Shown here: positions 47,801-61,130 of the stretch, one piece after another | How positions within the stretch are numbered: position 1 is the stretch's first letter | Layout: each line of letters starts with the position of its first letter | From: Anastatus disparis | Taxonomy: Eukaryota; Arthropoda; Insecta; Hymenoptera; Eupelmidae | Length of the DNA stretch: 64,000 nucleotides | Assembly: GCA_017163975.1 (NCBI GenBank) | Contig: JAFFSR010000136.1 | Span: 9,607,501 to 9,671,500 of the forward strand | Reading direction: 5' to 3' | Made by a program: the position numbers and the translations under genes | The notes under the pieces: generated by a model | The model's database searches: none | Seen by the model: only the letters and a program-made list of their open reading frames with translations | What the model was told of the DNA's origin: nothing

Positions 47801-48380
47801 AATTTAATTTCGTACAATATTAATTTGATATTTTGCTCGACATACTTTCTCTGAACGGATATTAGTCCCGTGTAATTTGTGGAGACATCGGTCAACATCG
47901 CGACACGTGCGGTCTTAAACATGTAAGAGGACGTCTGTTTACGTTTTCCTTGAAAAATTACTTCATATATATCGAAAGCAAAGTGTCGTGTGCTCGACAC
48001 ATGGCGGAAACGAAATAAAATGCTTTCTCCGGGCCTCTCTTTCTCTCATCAATATACTCTCGTACTGAAAAATTATGGCAGATACAAGAGAAGGACGGAA
48101 AAGATTTAAAAAAAAAAGTTGTATTGAAATATTTGTGGCTTGCCTGTACTGGGACGAGTCAACTGTGAAAAAAGGGATGGCTTTCGAAAAAAAAAATCTG
48201 GACTTTTAGGGTAGATAGAGGAAAAAAAACATTTTTACTTTTATGTTCTTTTGTACCTTTTTGTTCCGGAAGCCCATTTACTTCCTTAAATTTTTTTCAA
48301 TAACTTAATGGCTTAACTTTTATTAGCCATAGCACGTTTTTCCGAACTTCAAGCTCAACCCGTCCGTTTTATAAATCAGT
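47801..48380. other. CpG-containing block
   Basis: Sequence such as ATCGCGACACGTGCGGTC near 47897, GTGTCGTGTGCTCGACAC near 47983 (a near-palindrome) and TCCGGGCCTCTCTTTCTCTC near 48028. A 69-codon minus-strand frame (47791-48000) covers part of it; no domain recognised. Confidence 0.3.
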
Positions 48381-48950
48381 TAGAAGGACATCTGGTAATT
48401 GTGTGTAACTTTTCATTATATGAAGGTAACATTTTTTCGTTTTATGCAATAAAATTTCAACTGAAGCAAAAATTATATAATCTGAAAAAAACATTTTTGT
48501 TTTATTTATGGCTGTAATAAATAAAAATAAAAATTAATTACAGTGACAGGAGTTAGCAAAACAAAAAATTATTCCACTATTGTAATTTTTATTATCTTGC
48601 TACACGTTCGCTGTACACAAGTAACACTTCCTTTTGAATAATTATTTTTAAAAATTTATTTACAAAAAATATAATAACATTAGTCATTAAATAAAATTTT
48701 TTATATTGATATACAATATTGCTGACAAGATATTATGAATTATATTTTTCTATATTATCAATATGATTTCAAAAATTTTTTTTCAATTTTTATAAAAATT
48801 GAAAACATAACAACAATAGCAATTCCAAAAAGAATGAATATAAAAATTTTGTAGTTTATCAAACTAAAACTAAAAATGTTTTTTCTCCAAAAAAATAAAT
48901 AAAAATCATATAGTATAATAAATAAAAAGTACGAGATAAAATTCAGTGAT
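48381..48950. other. AT-rich spacer
   Basis: No family repeat. The hydrophobic minus-strand frame 48758-48994 runs through it; see the block at 48951-49450. Confidence 0.4.
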
Positions 48951-49450
48951 TTATTCGAGGAAAGTTTGATCGGTTTATTTGCGGTAACGGCCATAATTTT
49001 GATATAAGAGCATACAGCTTGCTGCTGTTGTTGCTGCTGTTGCTGCTGCTGCTATTCACCGCTGGGGTCATACATCCATATATATATATACACATGAACG
49101 AAGCTAAAGTTTTGCGCTTGTACGCGGGAGTCGGTACATCGTGTTCGTTGTGACGATATAGTGTATATATATATATACATGTGCTCGCGCGCGCGCACAC
49201 GCCTGGGCTTTGGTATAAGCTATAAACGCGAACGAGTATGTTGTTGGACACACCCACGCCACTCCCACCGTCGACAAGTGAGAGAGAATGTGCTTTCCTT
49301 TTTTTTTATTTTTTTTTCTTGTTTTGAAGGGCAAAAAGCTTCTCTTATATAGTACACCAGCAGCAAAACTCGCGTGCCTTTGCTGATTCTATTATATATA
49401 TACATATACATCCAAACACAGCATCAACTAAGGAATTCTCGCCATTATCT
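48951..49450. repeat. Complex block with (CTG)n microsatellite
   Basis: An interrupted CTG/TTG tract at about 49018-49054 (minus strand CAG/CAA). In one minus-strand frame it reads as about 12 Gln continuing into the 48758-48994 frame, with a stop codon just upstream. CGCGCGCGCACACG near 49187 and TATATATATATACATG near 49165 follow. The frames at 48943-49334 minus and 49161-49352 plus show no domain. Confidence 0.45.
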
Positions 49451-50903
49451 TATTGTATATAGTCTTTTGTAGAAAGAAATTCTTTTGATTTCAATTGTTG
49501 TTTTATTTAGATTGTCTTTTTTTCTCTTTTATCTCTAGGGATGTTTGTTGTTTCTTTACAATGTAGTTTAGTACAAGGTAAAATGAAAAAAATTCTTTAC
49601 TATATTACAACCTTGCTATATTTTATAATGTATTAAATCAGTATCCTTTTTTTCAACTTCTTTTATTAACTTTAATGAACAATCCATTCTTATCCTTTTA
49701 AAGTAAAGTTCATTTACACGAATAATTTTTTAATTCTAATACAACAATGTATTCAGTATATTTATTAAATATACTCTTTTAATACTTAATTAAATATATT
49801 CTTTTTTTATATGAAAAGTACGTATACAAAAAATTTTTATATTGAAACGCGTTAAGTTTTGTAACACAAGGACTTCATTAGTAGAGATACCAATGATATT
49901 GATTCTTTATTTTGCGTTGGTGCCATTTTTCGTACTTTATTACATATTGCATTCAAATAACTTATTAAATTACATTATATGTAAATTCTATTATAATGTA
50001 ATGTTGAGACTGAATTAGTCTGTAAATACTTATAATTTTTTTTGGATTTGGTAAAAATGAAAGCTTAATACAAAAATTAATTTAAAAACAATATACAGAT
50101 AGTATTTTATAAAATAATCAAGTTATGACTTCATGTTCCATAGGAATGAGTTTATAATTATTAAATGCTTAACGTAATTTTTTTTATATATATAAAACTT
50201 GTGTTTTATTTAGATTACTTATATTGATGTTTCATTTAATTAGTTCAATTATTATTGTGAATTCAGTTTTATTTAATTTTATTATAACTTACACGTTCTA
50301 TCTCTTTTTATTATATTTATTATTTTTGTTTATTTTACGTAATTTAATTTTGTACTCATATTATTTTTACTACTATGAATGATGAATTTTATTTTTTTAT
50401 TATTTATATAGCGTTTTTGCATAAATTTAAATTGTTTGCGATATCGTTTTTTAAGTGGCTTACTTGTTTTGGTTTATTGACTATGATATCACTTTTTCGT
50501 GCAATTTTTTATAAAGACTGTACTACGTATGCTAATTTTTTTTGTATTACCATTTTTGTATCTCTATTATGAAATAAATAAATATCTGTCATTATAATTT
50601 GAATACGAGAAAATCATATTAAAAAATATGAGTTTAAATTTACTTAAAAATTGAAAAGAAATTTTCCTGTAAGATTAAAATTCTATTATTTTATTTAAAC
50701 ATCATAAATTGTATAAAAAGTTTGCAAAAAGAAATCATAAAATTGAATATTTTTTTATAGACTTATCTGTATTTTCATAGTTAAATGTCCCGAAAAATAT
50801 TCAAAAAACAGTGTTTTTATTTAAAATACATAGAATACAAAAAATTTAAAAATTTTTATCTACAAATTTCGTAACAAAATTAGATATTATTATTTTTTTT
50901 TTT
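49451..50903. other. AT-rich spacer
   Basis: The 65-codon frame at 50375-50572 is Phe/Ile/Leu-rich and looks membrane-like, which T-rich DNA gives readily. Nothing else seen. Confidence 0.45.
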
Positions 50904-51092
50904 TAAATTTTATTTAACGTCGCTATGATTGTGCTATTTACGATGCTAATTAGCGACGAAGGTTTTCAGTGTGTTTGTGAACTTCAGCACATGTAACGTA
51001 CAGTGGTGCTTGTATCAATCGACCGAGAGCGGGATTCGAACTCGGGACCTCGAGATTATGAATCCAACACTCTACCGAGTGAGCCACTGAAA
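50904..51092 (-). mobile_element. tRNA-Met-like SINE, copy 5
   Basis: Minus strand TCAGTGGCTCACTCGGTAGA, GTTGGATTCATAATCTCGAG, intact B-box GAGTTCGAATCCC, CTCTCGGTCGATTGATACAA, body ACTGTACGTTACATGTGCTG, 3' stem ATAGCGACGTTAAATAAAAT and an A-rich tail. The 5' GGTCG is replaced by TTCAG-side sequence, so the 5' end is slightly short or diverged. The plus-strand frame 51003-51197 (DSNSGPRDYESNTLPSEPL) is an antisense translation of the tRNA head, not a protein. Confidence 0.78.
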
Positions 51093-52740
51093 CACTTAAC
51101 TTATATTTCAAATATTCTATACAAACATCTTAGATTATTTGGATTATTTATTAGCCATTTAACAATGATTTTGATAAAATCTTTAATCGATGATTAATCA
51201 CAATATTATAATTTGATTATAATATACACACAACAAATACTCCCATTCATTGGGTCACCTGTGTTGTGATTAAATTATAAAATATTTATGAATGAATTTA
51301 TTAACCCTTACATTAAAAAAAGCAAAACATGAAATCAGATTAAAAATCAAAGACTACGTCTACAAGCAAGATACATTTAAAAATTTTTTGAAAAATGACC
51401 AAAAAATAAAACCATATAATTAAAAAAAAAATCGTCCTCAAGTGTCAAAGCAGTAAGATGAGTCATAGTTGAACCCACAAATAAATGATCGTAATTAATA
51501 TCGAGAGGCAAGTTCAAATATATAAATAAAAAAAAAGGTATAATCCGTAACTCATCTATTTAGGCGCGTGCCACGCCCCCGTCATTCTTGACGTTGTGGT
51601 CGCATCTTGTCCTCTCTTGAAAGAATTTAACGTATGCAACCTTCTTAACGACCAGTTCTGATATTAAATTACGTTGGATAACTATACTTATATTTAAGGG
51701 TTTTCTTTTTCTTCTTTTTTTTAAGCCGCTACTTGATGTTGAATTGTGTATGACATGATTTTCCGAGTAACATGGGGTTGGCGACGCCTACTTGTCTCTT
51801 GTTTATGAATAATTTATTTACAGAACGGCTGATTTTCTTTTGTGATAATGTGAGAAAAAAGGATATTTACGATACAAGCTTAAACTTTCTTTTTTATTTA
51901 TTACAGCAACGTTTAATCGAATTCATTTTGATGGAAATCTCAGAAAGAGTCATTTTATATTACTTGTGATTTTGTTTTTGTTAATCTAGGTGATATTAAA
52001 TTATTTTAATGTTGTTGTGTTAAAAAAATTATAAAAGATTGTAAGTATAAATATTTTTTATATGTTAATAGATTTAATATCTAGGAATTAATCTTTAAAG
52101 AGTAAATTATGTAGATATCATTATACATTGAAAACTTCAAAATTTCAATGCAGCATCTGCAACAGTTATATCAGTTATACAAATGTTTGTTCAACTTTGA
52201 ATTACAAAATCGCAAAACAATGCTAATATTTTTATTCACTTATATTAATGCACGTGTACAACTATTTTATTAATTTTTTATTTAAAATTTTCTTATTTCT
52301 ATAAAACTATAAATTTTGCATTTTAAAAATTGTTTTCTTAAGAAAAATTAATACAGGTTCGATAATGTTATTGAAATATTATATTTTACTATTCTATATA
52401 CTCTAATAAAAATTTACCAAGATTTATTTTTCAACTTTGTGACAAAGATTGCAATATTTCCAATATGACGTTAACTGCATCTCTAAATTTAAAAGTTCAG
52501 CAGTTTTACTCACGCCTAACATTTAATTACTAGGGCATGCTTGAAGCATTTCGTGTTTACGTTTGATTACGTCTACATATGCTTACAAAGTTCGATATGA
52601 TTTATAAATTTTATCAAGTAGCCAGTATTACTTTATGAAGGCATAAATCGCACCATAGAATTATCTTCATAAGCTAAATTACATCTTAAGCATTTACATG
52701 GCAAATAACAATAAATGTACATTAATGATTGTATTTGCGA
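51093..52740. other. AT-rich spacer
   Basis: One 65-codon frame (51772-51969) lacking any domain. A short richer patch near 51560-51660. No family repeat. Confidence 0.45.
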
Positions 52741-53100
52741 ATCTTTTCAAAAGCACAAAATAAGTGCCGGATCTCTCGAGTTTTCGACGGAAGCTATTCT
52801 GCAATTTTCTTCAGAGAGAGAGAAAGAGCGAGAGCGATATCATATATGCATTGCGTCAACATTGTTCAAGTACGGTTTATAATACGTAACAAGCGGAAAC
52901 AACGCTAATGAGAGCGAAATATAAAGGGTTTTAACGAAACGACCCGCTTGATTGAAAATGAAAATTAATTGGGTGAATGGAAGTGAAGTATATAACAAGT
53001 GGCGGGAAGTGAACAACTTGCAACTGCTTTAAACCCTCGTGCCTATACATGTACATATATATATATACTTCAGTTTGAATTGCGCACTTTGACGACTAAA
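52741..53100. other. Small purine-tract block
   Basis: CAGAGAGAGAGAAAGAGCGA near 52812 and GTACATATATATATATAC near 53051 in a less AT-rich patch; no coding signal. Confidence 0.35.
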
Positions 53101-55099
53101 TATTTATGCTGGTAATATGGCACGTTGTACGTTTAAAAATACAAAATTTTATTCAATCATATAACTTTGATTAAATAAACAACAAAAATATAAATAAACA
53201 ATGACTATATATTTCACAATAACACACTAAATATTTTGTTCATTATTGGTAGTATATAGCATATTTCTTCAATTCAATTTTTTATAAATAGAATTTTACA
53301 ATTAATTAAGCAATTAATTATAAAATTATTTTGACATTTATAGTTTTATAAACAAAATTCGCAATATTGGTGAGTGCATGACTAAAAGAACGAAAATATA
53401 ATGAATAGAATAAATTGCAATAAAAGGATAAATGCGTTAATAATTAATTCGTCCTTCAAAATTTTAGATCTTCTCTAATCGATACAAACTAACATCGATC
53501 GATCATGGAGATATTAAAAATAATATTTTCAAAAGTTTAATTTATGTTTCAAATTAATTTTAGTTACTTGAAATAAAAATGACTTTTTCAAATAAATGAT
53601 CAAAATAACATAATAGTCATTGGTACACAGTACCCAGAAACTATAATAAATTTAACGAAAGTAACCGGTTTCTAGTCTGTCACGGTAAACTTATTAATAA
53701 CTCTTTATTATATATTAAAAAAATATCTGCATTTCATTTCGGACAAATAATTAACGAATGTGCAATTGACGCACAATAATCTGACTCTCATTGCACACAT
53801 TACAAATCAATACCTGATCTTATTATTTTCTATTATTCTTAATCCTTTGATCCCTTATCTAATCTCATACCTCATGACACATTAAATAATTGAAACTCAT
53901 TGAAACGTAATAAACGATATATGTATGCTCAATATGCCTGCGATTTAATTTCCGAAAGAATATCGTACAATATTATATAGCAATATTATTGTCTGCCGTC
54001 ATACATATATGCAAGCATATCAACCGATGACTAATAGATTTTGCTAGAAGGTTCATCCATCTCTTCAGACCGTTTATAATATCGATACTAAAAATAAAAG
54101 TCTAACTGGTCAATCGTCTTTTAAAGCATTTCACCTACACGTTCATAATGTATTATGCATTTATTAATATTGGCTACGGACGTTTTGTCGTTTAGTACGA
54201 TATATCTTATAAAAGCCGGCTTTTCAACTCCCTGCAAATGGCTTGACAAGACACGCCAAACATTAATTATCACACGCCAATATTGAGGAACGAGAATTTT
54301 CATAAAACATAAACGCAGTAAATTGTCTTTCTTTCTTTTTCTTCTTGCTTTTAGTAGAAGAAGAAAATTTACATTTTAATAAATGCGTGTAAATTTCAGT
54401 AGAATAAGAACATATTATGGTTGGTTATTTGCAAAATTGTTTATATATCTTCTTTTCCAAATCTTTTTTTAACAAATTAAATTTGAATAAAAAAACTAAA
54501 GCTGAAAAATTTTGTCATAATATCCCGTATCATAAGGAATATGATATTATAATACCTTAATAAAATATGATTTTAATAAAATATTTGATAATCATCTCCA
54601 CTGCATGTGCTAAAGAAAAATAAGTCCTATCCATATCTTTTTAATGTCAAAAATATTAATAATAATTTTTGTTGTCAAATCAAAAGGAGTAATACTAAAA
54701 CAATAATAATTAATAAATTTGTAACTATTGTTATATTTAAATATTTATCAGTCTCAAAAATCATAACGTCATTTTGATCATGATAATATTAAAAATACGA
54801 GTTTCAAGCAATTTTGGTTTAAAATTGATTAAAAATAAATTAATTATCTTTATTATAAAATGATATATTTTTAATTAAACTAAAAAATAAAATCTAAAAT
54901 TAATATTAATTAATATCTTAATTATTGAAAACAATTAAATAAATTTATAAAAATTAAGTTTGCCAAGTAAAATCTATTTGAGCACGAACTAGAATCAACT
55001 GATTTTTTTATTTTATTTAGAATTTCCAAAAAATAAATATATCACATGTGTTGTTACATCATTTATAAAAACATAGTGACAGTTAAGACAGTAATTTTC
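53101..55099. other. AT-rich spacer
   Basis: The 60-codon frame at 54121-54303 minus is isolated; no repeat family member seen. Confidence 0.45.
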
Positions 55100-55289
55100 G
55101 AGGTCGTCAGTGGCTCACTCAGTAGAGCGATAGATTCATAATCTCGAGGACTCGAGTTCGAATCTCGCTCGCGGCCGATTTATGCAAGCACCACTGTAAG
55201 TTTCATGTGCTTTGTTCGCAAACACACTGACGACCTCCGTTGCTAATTAATATCGTAATGATAGCATTAATTTAGCAACGTTAAATAAA
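55100..55289 (+). mobile_element. tRNA-Met-like SINE, copy 6, best-preserved 5' fold
   Basis: Starts AGGTCGTCAGTGGCTCACTC, then AGTAGAGCGATAGATTCATA (CAT loop) and CGAGTTCGAATCTCG, an exact 4-bp T-stem around TTCGAAT. The body contains CACTGACGACCT at 55225-55236, the exact complement of the first 12 nt (55101-55112), so the tRNA-like head can be enclosed by a 12-bp stem. It ends TTTAGCAACGTTAAATAAAT. Confidence 0.8.
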
Positions 55290-57969
55290 TTCGTTTGTGA
55301 TTAAAATTATAATCTCTTTTCAATTGTTTCCATTATATAGCACCAATACAGTTTTTTTTAATTTAAATAAATTAAGAAAAAGATTTCAATAATGTCTATC
55401 ATTACACTTTTTTGCAATGCGATTGTCCGTAAAGTATTCAATTGTTGGAATTCTTTGAACTGATTCTATAGTTATTCAATTTGAAATTTAATAGCTATAA
55501 AACTTTTGGAACAGATTTCGAAGTTAATAGTAATTAGATATATTAACTTATCTGCTAATCTACTAGTATAAACTAATCTGCTAGAATTTATTGAATTACA
55601 ATTTATTTAAATATAACTGTTCTTTCAACAATATAAGCATGTTTAAATTAAATTTTTTTCTATTTTGATAGATTAATCAATTCTGAAAAATACATATTTT
55701 TCTTGTGAATTATCCGAACGTTAATTAGATATTATTTTTAGATATTATTTAATTTATATCTATAAAAATTATAAAAATATTTATATTTTGAATCAATAAT
55801 TGTAATGTATTATTTATTATATTTTCCTATAACATTTTATCATCAATATTCAATGAAATACTGTGGTTTCAGTTCAAACTGAATTTTTGATATTATTGAA
55901 AACTTTTGTATAATATTGTTTATAAAAAAATGAACCAGCTAATATGAAATTCAACTAAACTACTATAATGAGTTTATAATAAAAATATTTTTCATTTTAC
56001 ATTTTACAAATCTAAATTAAATAAATTATAAAAGTTATATTTCGAATAAATTTGTATCTGTATTTTAAGAGAATCAAATACGTAATAAATTTTATGCAAA
56101 TGTAAAACATTTTTTTTTATTTTAAAATTATTTTTTTAAAACAGTTTTATAGATATTTAAAATGTGAATACAGGTTACAACGAGCACGTGAAAAAAAAAT
56201 CGGCTCACGATTTCCCACAGTCGTATTTGTACATGTAAAGCTTTTAAATATTCTGTAAAACTTGAAGAGCTTCTCTTGAGCGCCAACACTTATTATATCA
56301 AATCGCTTAATACATTCGAAAAATTTATTTGATCTTCTCTGCTCTCCCTTTAACCAGAAACCCGTCAATTTTCATTAAAAATTATTTCTCAAACCACAAC
56401 GTTTCTCAAGCTTTCTTTGCCCCTTTTTTTCGTATTTATACGTATAAAATTTAGCTTATAAAATAAATTCCATGGCGCCAAGCTCAGTTATCCAATTAGC
56501 TAAAGTAATTAAAGAATTACGTATCGGTAAATAAAAGGTAAAAGGTAAAAAAAAATTCTTTCCTCTCGTTCTTCTAGACATTCCTAAAATGTTCATATAA
56601 CCAATAAAGTCGAAATAGAAGATACACTCGCATTGCCTTTAAACTCCAATGACTTCTCACATTCGTAAAATCTTCCATTTACGGCCACGAACAGATCGTA
56701 ATGTCATGGATATCTCCATGAGAGAAAGAACCAGTTGCCAATGTGCAAAAGACATTCTCGTTTTTTTTCTCCTCTTCTTTCTATATAACAGTCCAAATCA
56801 AGTGCTATCTTTTCATTAAAAATGTACATTTTATAACAGTACTCAAAATGCAATAAAAACAACTAATTCTTTTTTATCCCTTTTTTTCTGCGATCGACTA
56901 TGTTAATAAGCGATGAAAAAAAAATTACTTTCTCGCGTATTTCTCGATATTTTGTAGACAGGTATGTACCTTGTATATATAAATTAGTAAATGAAAAGAA
57001 AAGAAAAAAAAAGGAAAGTGAGGGAGCATTAGATCCAGAGAGTCGAACGTTACAAGAAAAGAAATGAGGAAAATATGATGCTGTCTGAAAATTATGATGC
57101 TGTCGTAAATAAATATAGATGGAAATATTTTGTCACCTTTATTGCTCTGAGCTTTTTTTTTGTTTGATCGTAAATTCGGTGGCGAGCTTATAAGTCTTAT
57201 ACCGATCTTATATATACATTGCAGGTACTTGCAACCACTTTGCTTATATAGTTTTATGAAAGTTTATACATACTTTTGTCTCTGGCTACCAGATATTTTC
57301 TTCATTTTTCAAAAGTATTCGCTTTCGATGCTTATGCTAGCTCAGGCTAAAAATTTTTACCAATTTTCTCTTTTACCTCTGTGATTTAAAGTGATAAATT
57401 AAGATGATTTTGACTTTTGACGTATTTATTTTTCTAATACAATGTGGTATTGTCAAATATTTTTATGATTACAATCTTTGAAATTTGACTTTTAAATATC
57501 TACTGTAAGTTATTAAAACTAAAAAGTGAAATTCTTTTTTTTGAAATGGGTAAAATTTGGTACGTTGCGTAAGATGCTGTAAAACGATAAATTTTACTGG
57601 TCATATTTTTTCATATTTTTATTTTTTCTATATATTATTTTATCTTATGTCATATTTCTAATACTAGTAGACTATTGAAGACGTAAAAAAATCTTTTTGT
57701 TTTTTATGCAATAGAATTTCAAATTTTTTTTATTACATTCCTTAAATTTCTCCGATTCCTATAAACTTTATGTTCATTTTGGACATGCTTGTATATTAAA
57801 TTTTAACATACAAATTTTTTATGCAATAAATGAATAACATACCTGCACAACATTTTTTACATAAAATTTAAATATGATAACAAATAATTCGAAAAAAAAT
57901 TACGTAAATTATGGAAGACCCAGTCGATATCACGTTACATTTTTAGAGACAATTATTGATTTATTGAAA
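55290..57969. other. AT-rich spacer
   Basis: Mostly simple AT-rich DNA; somewhat richer between about 56150 and 57250. Frames at 56147-56368 minus and 57160-57384 plus lack domains. Confidence 0.4.
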
Positions 57970-58090
57970 TCTTAATTCCTACCCTGACGAAAATAAGCCA
58001 CCTTATTAACTCGAAAAGCGGGCCCAAAGAAAGATATTTCTAACTTCTAAAATTTTGCAGAAGAAATAACCATTTCTCCCTCTTTTAGTG
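57970..58090. repeat. Dispersed repeat, copy 2 (pair with 39801-39985)
   Basis: Shares ordered words with the other copy: CTTATTAACTCGAAAAGCGG, AAAGAAAGATATTTCT, ACTTCTAAAATTTTG and GAAATAACCATTTCTCCCTC. Identity over about 100 bp looks high, with short gaps. Confidence 0.5.
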
Positions 58091-60560
58091 TCAGAACAGC
58101 ATTACAAGTGCAACTGCAATAGTGAACTATTTGAATTATCTCATTAACTTTATTATCTCATTTACTCATTCACATATCAATAAAATATATCATTTAGTTT
58201 GAGGTTTTCAAATCATAAGTTTATATGATTGTATCGTGTAAAAAATTGTTAAAATATTGGACCAAACCATCAGTGCATGGTTCATTTTTGTATGAATTTA
58301 TATATTTCTTAATTGAAAGTGTTATTATTCTTAAATGATACATGTGGGCTTTAAAAGTTTTAGTATTGTCAAGTATTTATTCTGATTAAAAAAGTTTTTA
58401 CTATTTTAACTAAAATTAAAAGATGTTATAAAATATTGAATTTTAAAAGTGAATTATTGTTTTACTGCATAAGATTATAGTATAAATAATAGACGAGAAT
58501 ATAAAGACAAGAATAAGAATTTGTTTTACTATCTTTCATTAAAACCACCATTTATCTTTTGTCACACAAATTCAATGTTTCAAATCCAAAATTTATATAG
58601 ATTATTGTTTTGACACATTACTCTGGATACTCAAAGAAAGCAAATCCTCTTTGTTCCTGTTATTTTTCTTTCAGCTAATATGCAGGCGATAAAATAGACT
58701 GGTCTGTTTGCACAGAAATAAATAAATCATTAAATATTCCTACCGATGCACGAATAATAATAACTGAGTGCATATATAGATAAAGAAACGTAGAAAATAA
58801 AAAAACAGAGATAAGTCAGAGACTGAAAAAGACAGACACACGGAATGGTTAAAAAAAAGGAGTTAAAAAAAGGTACTTTTTAGCATCCGAAACAAATCCC
58901 TTATAACCACAGGTCATCTTTATTCGCCGTATTTTTTGCTGACAAGCTTCTTCCACTGAAATGATTTATGATTGTACCTGAAGAAAAAAGTAAAAAAAAA
59001 ATGGAAAAAAAATTAAAAAAAAAAAGATACGATTTCTGGGCAAGCATTAATATTTATCGTTTCGCACAAGCTGTCCAGCTATATATGATTTTTACGAGAG
59101 GATTTACAACTTTGACCGTTGTCACTTGGACTCGCTCTCTCTCTTTTTCTCTCGTGCGCTTTTAACGGGGCATTTAGTTGAGTCGAAAAATCAAAATGCC
59201 GTTTGTCCTTCGTGCATCAGTCAATCGTCAATTCTTGTCCTCGAAAAGTTGGAATTTTAGTTTCTCAACAGATCGTCACTTTATATTCTTAAGTGATTAT
59301 TACTTTCTCAATTCTTTTAAAGGATGTAAATCATCAGATCATATAAAAAGAGTTATCACCATAAAAATTAATTAATCAATACGTTAACAAATTTGATTGT
59401 TTAGAATTATTGTGACTTATAATATCAATTAAATAATATTGCTTGAAAGGGTTGAGAAAAAGCTGGCATTCATAATTTACCGATTATTTTTTAATAAAAA
59501 ATAATTAGATTTTGCAATTAAAATTTATTTTTTTGATCTAATAAAAATATTATTTAATAATAGATACTACTATAATAAATAAAATAATATTTCATAAAAT
59601 ATTTAACTAGAATAAAGTATGAAAAGAGAAAACAATTAGTTACATCTATTATTATCTGGACTAATATTTTATCCTACAAGATAAAGAAAAGAAAGAAGAC
59701 GTATAACATATGATAGACAATTTTTTTTTCCAAAGATTAGACCGCGTGTTTTATTTATCGTACCAAAAGTATATATATTCGCTCACGACCCTTACGGAAT
59801 AAAATACTTATTCGTTAGATAATTTACCCTAAAAAAAGAAGCCTTGAGTCTTGCCCCCTCTAAAAAAATGATGATCTCTGACCCCCGGAGCGAAGCAGAT
59901 GTAACATTTTTCTAGATCTCTTAGTATACAAGACGCCAATATTGTTAACGCAATATAGTCGATATATTTTTTTTTCCTCCACGCGTGTAAAACTTTGTTT
60001 TATATAAAATTATCTGTCTACTCCTTTGACGATTTATGAAATTATTAAATTTATTTATTTACTTTGATAACGTGCGCATGTAATGTACAACAGATTAATC
60101 TATTAGGTGTATCAGAGTTTCTTTTGAATAATAACCTCGATAATAACGCAATAAAAATAACAAAATAATTTTCTATTTGGACGTTAATATTATTTACCCG
60201 TATAGAGCGTGTATCTTAATTAAATGTACTGGTTAGTTACGTGTTTCAACAAGTGAATCTAACGAGTGTCTTTCCATTACTTAAGATATATTCAAATGCT
60301 AAAAATAAATTCAAGGATATACACAGAGTGAGTCGACTAATTGTACGAAATCAAATTAATAATTATTATAGTATATCTTTCTTTTTATGAACAATTTATG
60401 AACTAAATTTTTTGTTAAAAGCATTGAAATATATAAATGTATATGTTTAAATTTTTATTTTTATTTTTACATCATTAAATGTACTTTCAATGTTACACGT
60501 GTGTATATACATACATAGAAAATTAATAAGATTTAAAAAAAAAAGATCAACCGCAAAACT
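58091..60560. other. AT-rich spacer with minor purine-rich patches
   Basis: Patches near 58840-59180 (CTCGCTCTCTCTCTTTTTCTC near 59130) and 59860-59920 are less AT-rich. Frames at 58968-59165 and 59178-59375 plus show no domain. Confidence 0.4.
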
Positions 60561-61130
60561 TTTAATTTTATGATAAACCTTTTGTCGGCATCACTAGCGC
60601 GCGCGAGTTCGATGAGTATTGAGTATCTTGATCGGCTATCTTGATCGGACCAAAAGACAAAGCCGCACGATGTGTCATGCATTTTAATAAATCGCCGAAT
60701 TTCCTTAGAAAAAGAAAAAAAAACAGGATAACCAGTACTGGCACGTATTTTACACTATGCGCCGCCCTGTCTGTTAGAAGAAAAAAAATTGTGCTAAGAA
60801 AAAAATTTATCCTAACGTCAGCCAACACACGTACGTATAAAGATTGTCAATCCTCTAATGACCGTGTAAAAGACAAGAATCTTACTTTCGTTCTCGCTTT
60901 TTTTTCGAGAAACTAATATATATCTCAAGTGTATCAGGTATTTTTTTGGTCGTAGAATCTTCAACATTTATCGCCACACATGACACTGTTTTTTTAAAGC
61001 TTAACTTGACGCGTGGCGGCACGCTACTTTGGTCCTTTTTTTTCCTTGACTCGAGAGAACCCTTACGAGATTCCGAGGGAATTTAAATCGATTGTTTCTG
61101 CAGATCAACTGATAACTCATTTCATCGATC
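60561..61130. other. CpG-containing block
   Basis: CTAGCGCGCGCGAGTTCG near 60594 and GACGCGTGGCGGCACGC near 61008, with TATCTTGATCGG repeated at 60627 and 60639. The frames 60568-60828 minus and 60641-60916 plus overlap and have no recognisable domain. Confidence 0.3.

Noticed and set aside
50375..50572. Possible small membrane protein
   Set aside because: Phe/Ile/Leu richness is expected from T-rich DNA; isolated, no family resemblance.
51003..51197. 64-codon frame starting with a RERDSNSGPRDYES-type peptide
   Set aside because: Antisense translation of the tRNA-like head of SINE copy 5; such peptides are frequent false gene models.
55100..55175. Functional tRNA-Met gene
   Set aside because: The acceptor stem does not close, the anticodon stem is poor, and the sequence continues into a SINE body present in six copies.
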